Source: Ramazzottius varieornatus (lineage: Eukaryota > Tardigrada > Eutardigrada > Parachela > Ramazzottiidae). Taken from it: a DNA stretch of 64,000 nucleotides. Location: NCBI GenBank assembly GCA_001949185.1, contig BDGG01000002.1, forward strand, positions 589,783 to 653,782, in the 5' to 3' direction. Below the pieces are notes generated by a model. The model had not been told where the DNA came from. It saw only the letters and a program-made list of their open reading frames with translations, and did no database searches. Shown here piece by piece: positions 32,801 through 44,922 of the stretch (position 1 is its first letter; every line of letters starts with the position of its first letter). Made by a program: the position numbers and the translations under genes.

Positions 32801-34880
32801 AACACGGCCGCTCAGTCGTTCTTTGAAGGCGAGGCTGCTTCTTTGAAGGCGAGTCGAGTCGTTCGCGGGTTTGTTGTTGGATAACCTCGGGGAGACAAAA
32901 TGGCTTGTTCTTTCTCCTGCTGATGATTAATTTCGTCGGTTTGAACGTGCTTGCTTTGAACCGTACAGTCAACGTCGCCCTCGCGTGCATCAAACAACTT
33001 TGACTAGTTTACTGCACACTAACTTGAAAAAGATGGTAGTGACGCAAAATCAATGCAAGAAAGCCTGACGTTGAGTGTACTTTGATGGCGGTGATGGCCG
33101 CCCATACTGGACTCCATTCGTTAGGAGCATCTGTGTTGTCCGGTTAGGCAAAACACTATTTCGGGGAAAGCTCGCGCGACCAGTCGTTGTTTTACGACGA
33201 AGCAGGATACCTAGCCAGCAATTGTTAGATAACGGCCGCTGACCGGGAGATCCTTGGTTCGAAAATCAAGAACTCTCTTTTTGTGTCATTCGCAGCTGCG
33301 CTGCCGTAGCTTGCCCGACGCTGCACAGGGCGCTGCGCTGCACACAAAGGTCAACGTGAATGCAGTAACTGCGCTGCCGCGCAGCGTAGCTGCAGCACAG
33401 TACAGCGCAGTACAGCGCAAGGGGCCAGATCCCGGGCTCTACTCCCTACGGGAGTGCATCGTCACGTACGTGTATGTACTGCGCGGATGCAGCGAATATC
33501 CACAATTGGGATATCTTTTCTGAGGGATATCAGACTGCGGTGCCGCTATCGGTTTATTTCCAGCGCACCGGTGCGGTCTCATAGCCAGGCTCGTCAGTCT
33601 TTAGAACATGGACCCAGTAAATAACGCCCGGATCTGGCAGCCCAAACTAAGGGAGTCGGCGTAACAGTAACTAACACCACGCCCCCTTACCAAAGTGACC
33701 GTGGTATCCTTACTTTCCACTGCGAAATCTACCAAATAATCACCAAAAACGTAAATGGTCGCAAGACCACTTTGAGGTTTCCTGCTGGATACAATCAGCA
33801 AGCGCGACAGCAGACAAAGCTCACCAAGAGTCAACGGCTTATTCGAAATGGTCGCAAGACCACTGCCCCTTTTTCTGGTTCATGCATGAAATCATCGCCA
33901 GAAGCATCGGAGAGAACGCGCTGATCTGTGAACTCTGCTCCTGAAAGACTGTGCTAGAAGCGCAGAAGTGATTCACCTAAACGATTGGAACCCTAACTTA
34001 TTCAGGATTCAGAACGCATGCGTAAACTTGGCATTGTTTTGCGTATGAAGTTTTATAATACTGCAGCAGGCTCCTCGAAGTCCAAAGAGAGTGCTATAAT
34101 TATCACTGAATATTTCCCTGCCAAATGTTCTTCATAGGAACGAGCGCTGTGTCCATTGATGGGAGGTTGGATCAATGTGAGCGATAAAGTCATCTAGAGG
34201 GTACGTGAAAAAACCGGGACAATTTTGGGGTTTTTCTGCAGGAAGTTTGACCCGTTGATGTTCAGGAAACCACACCAGCAACTGGCGTAGTCAACGGAAA
34301 ATAGACGCCATGTGTGATGATCAAGCGCACAGTATCCACTGGTAAAGCTCCTAGAAAGAGCGTGCAAGGAGCCCGGGCAGCAGCCGGTTTCCATACACGA
34401 AAAATGTACGAGGAAGAGAGACATCAGATGTGTCTCATATTTCCCGGCATCTTTCCAACAATAGACTGGCGCAACTCTGAAAAATAAAAAACCAAAAGCT
34501 ACTCAGAAAATCCCAATAAAAATCGAAGAGCTTGATACTGACATAGGTAGATCGCAAGTGACGTGCTTCCACTGCCGAACGAAATAGCCGGCTGTGACGT
34601 ACGGAGATCGCCAGAGAGGATACAGCTCAGTCAGTGTGTTAGCTGGCTCTATTACCATGACTGGACGTCGCAAGGTGTTTGCGTCAGCTGGCTTGGGCCT
34701 GATCAAGCACAACTGCATCGCCACTACTGTAAGTCAAGAGCCAACCATGATTAACGGTGAAATTCTGCCATTCGTTCTTGACTGGCTTCCGCTTTCGACA
34801 GTGTACTGGCTGTGCACTAGTGCTTAATCAGGCCCAATCTGACTGACGAAAATGCCATCTGAAGTCAAGTCATGATAGTA
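32801..34880. other. Transposon-rich spacer, no gene
   Basis: No host exon seen. It contains a 15-bp doubled word TTCTTTGAAGGCGAG (about 32818-32850) and a GC-rich self-complementary patch built from GCAGCGTAGCTGC-type words (33295-33420). A 17-bp word ATGGTCGCAAGACCACT, itself nearly palindromic, occurs at about 33753 and again at 33848. Confidence 0.45.
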
Positions 34881-36157
34881 TCAGGTGCGGAAGTATGACT
34901 TGTTACTCTTCAAAAGAAAATATCCGAAAATTTTTTCTGACTTCAGATATCAGACTTCCTCTTCGAAGTAATCACCAACACTAGCAAGGCACTTCCCGCA
35001 TCTTTCTGGAAGAGAATATATGCTAGTGCGATAGAAGTCTGGGGAAAGCGAAGAAATAAACTCTTCGAAGGCATCTTCTACAGCTTGCTCTGAGGAAAAT
35101 TTTTCGTCTTGCAGGAATCTAAATTTCGAAAAAAGCGATAATCTGTTGGGGAAAGGTTCAGAGGATGAAAGAGAGTTTCCAGTCCCAACTCCTGCAGCTT
35201 GGGGTAGTTTTTTCCGCAGTGTGCACTTTGGAGTTATCATGCAACAGGACAGTGCAAGACGATTGACTAATTTCGGCTGTTGAACGGCAAGCTTCTTCAT
35301 GACCGTCTCGAGTTCCAGACAGCAGTAGCCTGCATTGATCGTTTTTCCCGGTGGAAGAAAGTCGTGGTGCACGGAGACGCGAGAAGTCCACCACGCAGTG
35401 ACCATGACTTTCTTTTGATGGAGTTCTGGCTTCGGAATTTTCTGAGGCTTTTCCCCCTTGTCCAACCACTGCCGCTTTCGCTTACGGTTGTTGTACAGGA
35501 TCCATTTTTTTTCACAAGTAATAATGCGATCCAAGATCGATTCGTTCTTGTTACGGATCAGGTGACAAAGAGAAGCCATTAATCTGAATTCTTTTTGGAT
35601 TGCGCCAAGTGAGTGAGACACCCACTTTTCCAATTTTCTTGCCTTCCCCGGGTCATGTAAATTTTCGGTGATGGTACGAGAAGGTACACCAAGGTGTCTC
35701 AGTAATTGCACAGTAGTCTGGGAAGGATCGGATTCGACGAGCGTTTTCAGTACTTCGTTGTCCACTTTCAGCTTTGGTCGTCCGGGGGGGGGGGGTGATC
35801 TTCGAGGGAAAAATCTCCAGAACGAAAGCGTCCAAACCAGCGACCTACCGTCATCGTATCAGCAGTTCCTTCCTCGACTACGCGGTTTACTTCTTTGATG
35901 GTCAAAGATGCGCTGGTGCCTCGGCGAAATTCACACTCCCAAACCACTCGTAGTTCCGCTTTATCCATGATTCAAAAAAGAGTCTTCTCGCTCCGCGCCG
36001 AAGCAACCGGCTCACAAAACTAAACTACTAGACGAAGGCAGACACATGCAGGAATGACTGAAATAAATATTTAAGACGAAAGGAAGTGGGGAGCAGAGAT
36101 GCGTATTTTTGAATTCGGAGTGTTTTCAGGAGTAACAAGTCATACTTCTGCACCTGA
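34881..36157 (-). mobile_element. Mariner element with decayed transposase
   Basis: Terminal inverted repeats begin TCAGGTGCRGAAGTATGACT and run 28 bp with one mismatch. TA lies outside both ends. The length of 1277 bp is that of a classic mariner. Confidence 0.9.
34950..35968 (-). pseudogene. Mariner transposase, frameshifted
   Basis: The ATG at 35968 opens a mariner N-terminus (SLEDHPPP). A frame break follows at the G12 run 35784-35795, after which the next frame continues GRPKLKVDNEVLKTLVES. Mariner landmarks include CEKKWILYNNRKRKRQWLDK (first-Asp region altered: EKKW for DEKW) and LHDNSKVHTAEKT. The latter lies in a third frame, so two more compensating shifts flank it. The end FYRTSIYSLPERCGKCLAS is typical. 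It is not functional as written. Confidence 0.88.
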
Positions 36158-36909
36158 TATCCGCGGGGCGGCACCCTAACGAGTACTGTTGCTGCCAACG
36201 GAGGCTAAAAGGGGAGAAAACGGGAACTAAAATGATGCCAGCGCGTATCCCAAGTTCCCAGCCATTGAATTACTTTCTGTGACTCAGAATGCAATGCCTT
36301 ATCCCCTTTCTTTTGTGACCTACTTCCGCTTCTCCTCAGTCACATTCCATTCACAAGCTTATCTCCACTAAGTCAATGTTGTACTTTGCCCTCCACTGGG
36401 CAACGTTGAGGGGTTCAAAGACGAACTTACGAAAAAACCCAGCTCCGCAGCGACAGCTCGAGCCCAAAAATCCCATGTTAGAGCACCTGAAGTGGTTTGA
36501 CATGGGACAACATGGGGTATCAAGTCGCATGCAAGGTTGTATTACTGAGCTCTGCGAGCATTACGGAATAGCCTCACACGGTATCGGCGGCAACAAAAGC
36601 CAGCTCAGCCACTAAGTACAGTACATACCGAGCGTATGAAACACCCACGTGCGAACATTCTTCCAGGCTTCACTTCCCGTTCGTGGTTCTTCCCTGACGT
36701 ATCACGAAGATCAATCAATGCACTGGTTCAAGCACTGATGCGTCATGGACCACTTTGAGGCGTTAGCCGCCCCATAACTGACTGCAAATTTAGGGTCCCA
36801 GAGGTTTAACTGTAGCGGGCATCGCTGTTCCACACTACCTGCGCCTCGTCATGTAGCCGCGCACTTACACTGAGGCACATATTTATCTGTCCACCACCAC
36901 CATCGTTTC
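36158..36909. other. Spacer between transposons, nothing recognised
   Basis: No gene or repeat structure that I can support. Confidence 0.4.
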
Positions 36910-38150
36910 AACTTATTTCGCTCTTACCCGATTCCGATATTTTGAACGTCCTTATGGAGATCAGTGTTTCGTCTTTACGACCGCGTTACTTTCGTATGAA
37001 TAGATCATTAAATCAGCTGGCAGTGTCATCCCTACGAGCACCTAGAACTGTCTTGTTCTCGCCTGCGAGTTGTGGGTGCTAGCCAGCAGATAGCACATTC
37101 ATGCTTGTTACTATCATGCAGCCCCCACATTAAGTTTTCAAGCAAGCTCATGTGAGAAATCTTTGAAACTCTGCGGAAAAAGTTTTGTTGACATGCCTAT
37201 ATGCGCTTTTTGCCGCATGAAACGCGCTACTTCATGGTTATCTTCCGTTTCGACTGACCGAATGGCTCAAACTACAAAGTCTGGTTATCTTTATGAAAGG
37301 CGTCACCATTTGAACGTAACTTGGCAGCAAAGATGTTCAAGACAAGGCGTCATGAATATGCACCACCAAAAATAACCGAGAGTACTTCCTGATTGACATG
37401 ATAACACAGCTTTTCTGCATATCTGCAAAAATTTCTCACATGAGCTTACTTGAGAACTTAATGTTGGGGCTACAGAAGAGCAACAAGCATGAATAGTCCT
37501 CCCCACGACAGGCTGTAAACGCCGTTGATTGTGTTGATCTTGAAAGTGGATTACGAAGTTTCGCTTTCAAGATAGGCAGCCCTCGAGTAGCTTATCTTGA
37601 ACGCGAAGACGGATTATTTTCTGCACACTTGACTCAAAACTTCAAATTTTCTATTTTCAGCTGATCTTTGTCTGCACAGTGCTTCACGTTGCGATACCGT
37701 TTAACGTATGGGCTTCTTGATACCTATTATTGTCGGGGATATTGACAGACTAGCCAGAGAGAAAACTATGAATTTCAGCCTAGTCATGAGGCAAAGTTTG
37801 CTCTACAAACCCACCCCGCAAAACTCGCGCATTTCCGTTCCCGTTTCCGAGACTTCCGAAAAACGCAATTTTGCTTCACTCACGACTCATTTCCGGTGAT
37901 CGAGCAAACTCAAATTTTAAATCAACCGTTTGCGACATAAACAGCTCGTCGTGAGGACTAATGTGCTATCTGCTGGCCAGCACCCGCAGCTCGGAGCCGA
38001 AAACAAGGCAGTTTTAGGTGTTCGTAGGGATGATACTGCCAGTTGACTTGCTGATTGGTTCATACGAAAGTCACGTGGTCGTGGAGATGAAATCCAGATC
38101 TCCGTAGGGACGTTTGAAATATCAAAATTGGGTTAGAGCGAAATACGTTA
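36910..38150. mobile_element. Non-autonomous element with long nested inverted repeats
   Basis: About 200 bp at 36910-37115 returns, diverged, as its reverse complement at about 37955-38145; shared words include CAGCAGATAGCACATT and ACTTTCGTATGAA. A second inverted pair lies inside: about 37088-37165 and 37418-37497, sharing AGCTCATGTGAGAAAT and ATTCATGCTTGTT. No transposase is inside. The structure suggests one foldback element, or one inserted into another. Confidence 0.7.
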
Positions 38151-41100
38151 TGGAATTTCGAACAAAAAGGAGGGTGGACAGATATTTATGGGGCTCACCG
38201 TAACACCCCATTACCCTATTGGAGGAGTGATAAGTATGCCCAAAATTTATTGGTATGCAGTTTAAAGTTTCAAAAGGCACACACAAACGGAAAGAAGCTT
38301 GGCACACGCTAGACTTTTTGGTTAAACAAATAGGGATTTTAGTGAGATCTAGAGCTGCCTTCAACAGAAATTTCGTGTCGGTGGATCTCTGCACCATCTT
38401 GCATAAACTTAAAGCGAATTGCGGGAAACACTGCAACATTTGACCCTACAGTCGCGCTCAGTGGTCATCGCCACCCCATGCGCCTCCTTCGGTTCCCTGT
38501 ATCTTGTGATCTCGTTGTCCGATTCCTAGGACTCAAACACCATCATGTACAGCACTCTTTGTAATTTTTGATCACGTGACCGTGGTATCGCCGCTCTGAT
38601 CGATCAAGCGGCGAGTATGGGTGGTTTGCACCAGGAAATGAGGCCTGTTCTTGGGGGCTTGCTTCTCGTTACGTGACAGACGAAGGGGAAAACAGTCAAA
38701 ACGTACCACAATCATAGAGATTGCACCAAAATATAGATTTTCGAATCACCGGAATCGGACGGGATCAAAAGATACAGGGAAAACGAAGACCATGAGGTGG
38801 CGAAGACCATTGGGCGTGACTGTAGGTGTGTTTATTTTTCCAACTGTATGTCCCGAACCAATGCTGACTCAGCTTAGTATATTAGAGTACATGAACTCCA
38901 GTACACGTGCCAGGCCTCCGTTCCCCATATTTTTGTCCATCCCCGCATTTAGGCCAGGCGCGTGTACCTCAGGCAATGGTCCAAGCAATCACGCACTAGT
39001 GCATCTACACTGGATGACTCACTGGGGTAGCGTCAATCAGAAACCCTAAATCTCACAAAAATTCCGAAAACGCTTCTCTTAGAGGGAAAAAAGGCTGCAT
39101 CGAACCTGAGAATGCAGCAGAAGGCTGCACTCCAAAAATCCGGCAATAAAACTTTAAAATTTCGTCGCCCTTGGGAAGAAAAAGCCCCTAGATGACACTG
39201 TTCAAGTTTTCTCCCTACAATTATGCAATGTGCAGAATTTTGGTTTTCGTTAATTAAGAACTGCTGCGGTCCGGGTAATCATGGCTGTTCACATTCAATG
39301 CGGCAAGCAGCATAGCCAAAGCACATTCAACCCGTCTGTACTGCGAGTTGGCGAACAGGGAAGTAAGGATGGGGATTCCGTTTTCCTGTCCGTTCCTAAT
39401 TCCACCTAGAGAATAGGAATTCCGCTCCGTTCTGACCGAGCCGGATTTGGAACGCTGGAATTCCGAATTGGAATATAAGCATCAAAACGGAATTCCGCTT
39501 GAAAAAATTCCGCTTTTTGCACGCTCAAATTCCCACTTTTTGCTAATAATTGGCGCACTCGAACTTGTAAACGAAAACGCAAAATCTTGTTGAGATAACT
39601 AAAGCCAGTGTAATGAGGTTACACTGTTACACGTTATAAGTCTAACCTCAACACACTCTAACCTCAATTATCTTAACAAGATTTTGCGTTTTCGCATTCT
39701 CTGGAATGCTTCATGGACTTCGCGAACTGACGTCACAGTAACTGTGAAATTTACGGGTATGATCACGCGTGCAGCCTACGATCACCAAGTAGGATTTCCT
39801 GACAGAGATACTACTGTGCTATGAAGTTACAGTAGATTCCGAGTCTTTAAAAGCAAGCTCAGCTGTAGAAAGTATTAGGGCACGAGTGTGCGTTGGACAG
39901 ACCAGGGCGTCACCGACGTGTGTATTACCATTAGATGGGAAATTCATTCTCGAATCTTTAGGTTCCGTCAGCATATTTCGAGCTTGGCGTCCGTTGTGGA
40001 TGTGTAAGCGAGGTCGCATCGTGTTCGCCCATAGACCGCAATGATAAAGGCGGCTGGATTGCACCGAACCTGCACTAAATCACAAGCACGTGTGAGAATC
40101 AAACATCAAACTGAGCTTAACATTGCAGCTCCCCTCTCTTGCCGCACTACATGACTAAGTTATGTATACTGCACTGTGACCAGAGGCCCAGGGTAAGCAA
40201 AGCTGAACAGAGACGGACCAGTGGTGTTCCGTTTATTTTGATTCGTAATTGAAAACGGCCAAATTTGACGGTTTCGAAATACCGATACAACAATTTAAAT
40301 TACAAATTCTGGGTTGACCATTTCGATATTAATCGAAATTGAATCGGAATTGTAGAAACGTGGCGATATTCTAATTCACAATTCAAGATGATGGTAATGA
40401 GGGTGGGTACGTTATCCCCTAGCTGCAACTCCTCTTAAGCATGGCTCCGAAAAACCTCGAACCCGAAGAACGCTTTCCCCTCACAGCTTCGCACCCGAAA
40501 AGCACCTGCCCTTAAAATTACATCCTTATCCCCGAAGAATCATGGTCCCGGGCAGCTTCGACCCCTGACAGTCATGAGCCCTAATAACTTCAGCCCCAAT
40601 GATCACTTTGCCCTAAAAACATTTCCTCCGAAAACAAATTTGAAATTTCCGTGACCATCTGTTGTATAGTTTGGACGTTGAACTTGCCCTCCGGGTCCTC
40701 CCTGAGTAGTTCAACTGTGACTTAGCGGACCTATTTCTTGCAGCTCGAACCGTGAGAGGGAAGGTTTTTCGAACTGGGTTGCCGTTGACCGAAGCACCTC
40801 GTACTGGATAACTTGAGCGGCAGACCGTTGGTTCGATCGAATCGATGCATATCATTTCTCATAGTATCATTCTGATTTGCGCTCTTTCTTCGAGTTGTGG
40901 TCCTTTGGTAACTCTACAAAACATCCCTACTGGTTGACTGATTATTTTCTGTTACATTCAGCTTTTGTGCTGCGGAAGACGAATTGTCGGTCCCGGCCAA
41001 CGAAAAAGTTGGCTCGGCTTTCGAGAACGCAGCTTTTGTTTCTGGTGCCAACACCAAGCCGAGCTTGGTTTCGTTCGTCAGGTCATCCAGATGAGGTAAT

Positions 41101-44100
41101 ATGATGTTCATTAGGGATTCAGAGAAGCAATCGTTAAAAAGTTTTGACGGTGCAGTGACCAGGTGCTTCTCAGAAAACGTGTGTAGTGGGAAGCGTTATT
41201 CGGGGAAGGTGGTCCTCGGGTCATTATTCGAATCACCGGCCCCGTACCTGGAACCCTAACAACAATCTCCCCTAACGAATGATAATAATGACCGCCAGTT
41301 AAAAGCACGTGGAATGCACGTGGGTATGTCATTTTGGTGCCTTATGAAACACCGCTTGTGCTTGATCGGTGCGTTGGTCCATGCTACACAGCCGTGCAGC
41401 AATCGCAATGCGTACGTAGGGCCTCGCGAAGGAGCTGCATTTCGTCCTCGTACGCGCAACCAACACCCGGTGGGCCTCTCTAGGGCTCTATTTCTGAACT
41501 GGAGTTCAAGTTTACGCTAATGTGACGAATAGTGGCTCCGTCGTAATGCATAACACTCCGTTCTGACGGCAGCCCTCCGTACTGGATACCTCGAGAACGA
41601 CGTATTCTAAACAAAATATCGGAGGGTTATTCGAGACGCTTGACCATCTCATGCCTGGTACCTAACAGAAATGCCAATTGTATGGAAACTGAAAGAACAA
41701 ACACTATCGCAATAATTCAAATAATTTCAATTGTCGTCGAAAGTGGTATTTGAATTAATCGTGATTGATACTCCAGCCAGTATGAGGTATCTGCAAACAA
41801 ATTGCTGCTGCGCTAGGGATTTAGATTAATCGTAATTGCAATTGAACTTGAAAAAGTCATATCGGAACAACACTGAGACAGACAGAGGACGTGTAATATA
41901 CAATATCCTCCGGAGTCTACACGCCTAGAGCAAGCCCCGATAGACTGGCATACTTACGGAAGAAAGACGGGAGGAAAAGGGAGAGAACCGGGAAGGAAGG
42001 AAGAACTTGCGAGCGCAGGGCAGAAGAACCTTCGACGACAAATTGCAGTTTCTCAAGTTCACAGAGCTTCGGTTATCAAAGTAAAGATACGGAGGAAAAG
42101 AGAAAGAGAAGCTGAAGTAAAAAAATCAATCTAGAATTATTCAGAATATATACCAGTGTATTCAGCAAGAAGCACACAGGTCGTAAGAAGACTCAAAAAG
42201 TAGAGACGGCAAAATATCGTAGCAAACTTAAAAGTACAGAACTTGAAGCGTAAAAACATTTTAGGCGATTTTTTCTTTTTGTGTTCTGGACTATTCGGAG
42301 AAGAAGTTATGAATCTTTTCCTGGAACCTGTTCTCGGGCTCTTCGATGCCAGGAGTCTCGTGAAACTGCATGTGTTCTCTTCCGTTCATGCCCTTCCGCG
42401 ATGCTGGCTTACCATCGACAAGGCTAAGTCGTTTTAACGGAACGTGCAAAACACGACCTAAATAATGGCGTGTAAAACAAAACTCGATATAATAAACTCA
42501 TAAAAGAAATTCGACAATATACCGAGAATTTCACAAAAACTTGAGGTAACAAAGCTGTGAAATTTTAGAAATCAAATCGAATAAACAATTCCGAATAAAT
42601 TTTGAGAAGCTCAGAAATCAATTTTTGTGCGTTGAAGCACTACCCGCAGACAGTCACGAGACCGGTTGGCCTCGCCTGCGCAAGTGACTAGTCAAGCGCA
42701 TCGTGTTATGGTTGATACGGCAACGTTGTGAGGTGCTACGCTAGGGACGTATCCGTTAGTGTAAAAAAGCTTTGCCAGTCACATGTACATGGGACGCCGG
42801 CCGGACACGTAACTGTCTGTGCGAGGTGCTTCGGCTTACAACAATGCGCTTGACTAGTCACCTGGTCTAGTCACGAAATGCTGAGACACTGTGCAGTCCA
42901 AGCGACATTAAACCCCAAATGATGTAAATAAACACAATAATGCGGAAGAAATGTGAGTTCTCCTACAACTCTTTCATCAGCAGTGTTCCCATCGTCCTTA
43001 CCAAACATATATGTCAGTGCTTTCTGTTGTCCTCTCTATTCTGTCAGGTATCCCATCTCTAGACATCCCTTTCTTAGAACGATCTCTTGTCTTATCTACT
43101 TATCATGCATCTACACTAGCCGAGCGAACATCAGCCACACCGAGCACTCCGCAACTTCTGCCACCATCCATCCATATGGAGGATGATTACTGCACATCTA
43201 TATTTACTAACCACATGGAAGACTAGATTCATGACCTGGAAACCGCTGCACACATTCCGATTCACCGACCTCGCTATAACACCATGCTATATACACGTTA
43301 CACAGCATCGACCTCTCCTTCGTCAAGATAAACATCTTGAACGTTCGACTATAACGAACTGGAAAAATCTTCTTCACATACAAATCAGTCGATATAGGAC
43401 TTATCTGGACCAGCTGCCGAGGGCACTGCCATATCTTTCACGGCTTCTCAGATATCGGACACACTGATTTTACAATCGAACGCGGCATCGATGGTCGCCT
43501 GGTCTTCGTCGTTTTTAATTGACAAGTTGTCCGCTTCTTCTTCCTTCGCGTCACGAATCTCGCTTCGTATATCTCCACCAACATCTCCGTCTTTGTTCGA
43601 CACTTCTTCGTCCCGGAACTTGTAATAGCACGCATCACTCGTCTTCTCTGGTTGTAGTAGTCGAAATGGATTTGATCGTCTGGAGTTCTCTCTCGACCGT
43701 CTTTCTTTTTGACGGGCGCGATGGATGGACGTGGTTGCGTACCCGGTTCGACTCTTTGCTGCTTTGACTTCCGCCTTCCTACTTCTCTTCTTTGTCCGCA
43801 TGTCTGTGAACCTCTTGTTTGGATTCCTTGGTGTCAAGGTAATATGGACGTGTTGAGTGGGAGAATGCTGCAGTGGAGGCCCAGCTTTCTGCGACTACAC
43901 AACGGTCGAGAAGGGAGCGCTAATGAGCTGGAGGAGCGGGTGAGTGGCTTCTCGGAGGAGCTGTTCAGTTGTATCGACTACTTGCCTGGACGTTCGGCGA
44001 CTCTCTCGCGTCTTCCTCGAACGGCACGGCCGGTTTAGCACGACAGAGGGTCCAGTGGTTGATGAGGTCGATCGAAAAGCAATTTCGGGATGGAAATAAA

Positions 44101-44175
44101 GAAGGTTCGGCGAAGCTAAAATGAGCTGTTTTAGCCGTTCTTAGCTATTTAATTACTTCTGAACTATTATCTGTA
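38151..44175. other. Long stretch without a convincing gene
   Basis: Mostly degenerate repeat-like sequence. Seen: a 55-bp segment (about 38925-38985) also present at 22470-22530; GGAATTCCG-rich sequence (39370-39520); and a hairpin with arms near 39571-39594 and 39675-39700 (CGCAAAATCTTGTTGAGATAA). Near 40440-40620 there is a run of loosely periodic, C-rich words. Inverted arms with GACTAGTCAAGCGCAT lie at about 42685-42703 and 42851-42869. One low-confidence coding frame (43448-43801, minus) is listed separately. Confidence 0.4.
43448..43801 (-). CDS. Possible charged protein or terminal exon, unknown
   Basis: A 117-codon frame from ATG 43801 has a Lys/Arg-rich half (MRTKKRSRKAEVKAAKSR .. 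RARQKERRSRENS) followed by an acidic half (IRSEIRDAKEEEADN) and ends KISVSDI. No family recognised. It is the only frame with protein-like composition in this transposon-rich part, but there is no promoter, splice or homology support. Confidence 0.25.
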   Translation of the reverse strand: MRTKKRSRKAEVKAAKSRTGYATTSIHRARQKERRSRENSRRSNPFRLLQPEKTSDACYYKFRDEEVSNKDGDVGGDIRSEIRDAKEEEADNLSIKNDEDQATIDAAFDCKISVSDI

Positions 44176-44409
44176 CAGGAGGAGTAAGCATGTGTGACCC
44201 AGTGAGGAAATGTGTGACCCAGTAGTCTCAGACGGCGTGACATGTATCAAGTATGCATTATGTTAACAGAAACACTTTTTATGTAAGATAGACAATGTAA
44301 TTCTGTAAGTTTTCGTTACGTCATGGGCTTTATTTAATTACGAGTGTCTCATGCTTTTCTATGGATGCGCCGTCTGAGACTAATGGGTCACACATGCTTA
44401 CTCCTCCTG
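44176..44409. mobile_element. MITE, 234 bp, TA target duplication
   Basis: Both ends read CAGGAGGAGTAAGCATGTGT inward, followed by GACCCA and, a little inside, TAGTCTCAGACGGCG. TA lies just outside each end (44174-44175, 44410-44411). No coding capacity; Tc1/mariner-type MITE. The left arm carries an extra internal copy of TGTGTGACCCAGT. Confidence 0.88.
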
Positions 44410-44811
44410 TATCGATGTTAGATTCGAACTACGGAAAACCATTCTAAACTGACTGAGCGAGCTTAAGTAAAATTATCTTCACTAGATTTGCTTCATACCG
44501 ACAAGAGAAGCTCGTCTGATGTATATCGGCGTTGCCGTGGCTGGACTATTTTGCAGCAGATTGGTATCCAATATCAATACACCACCCTGAAAAAATTAGA
44601 GTATTCTGACCGACAAATTGTTTTATCAGTTTACGATACTGACTGATCAAATGAGGAAACCTTGAAAAGCTTGAAAGATAATGTCGGTGTTTTACGTGCC
44701 AGCAGATGTGGTACTTGTCGGCGTCAGTGCTATTGACGATCCACGCACTACGTTCTTGCGCCTGCATGAGCGATGCTTGACCGGAACCAAGCGCCGTCCA
44801 GTCGTACAGTA

Positions 44812-44922
44812 CTGTAATGCTAAACGAACTTCGCGAATTACGTCACAGTGAGTGTATACTGTATGCGTCAACCCTACGTGTGTTGTGACGTCGATTCGCG
44901 AAGTTCATGAAGTATTACAGCA
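44812..44922. mobile_element. Short foldback element
   Basis: CTGTAATGCTAAACGAACTT at the left returns as the reverse complement (AAGTTCATGAAGTATTACAG) at the right. The inner arm CGCGAATTACGTCACA is also mirrored. A related end, CTTCATGGACTTCGCGAACTGACGTCACAG, lies near 39710. Confidence 0.6.

Noticed and set aside
33254-33523. 89-codon plus-strand frame
   Set aside because: It runs through a GC-rich self-complementary patch (GCTGCGCTGC words) with no protein signature.
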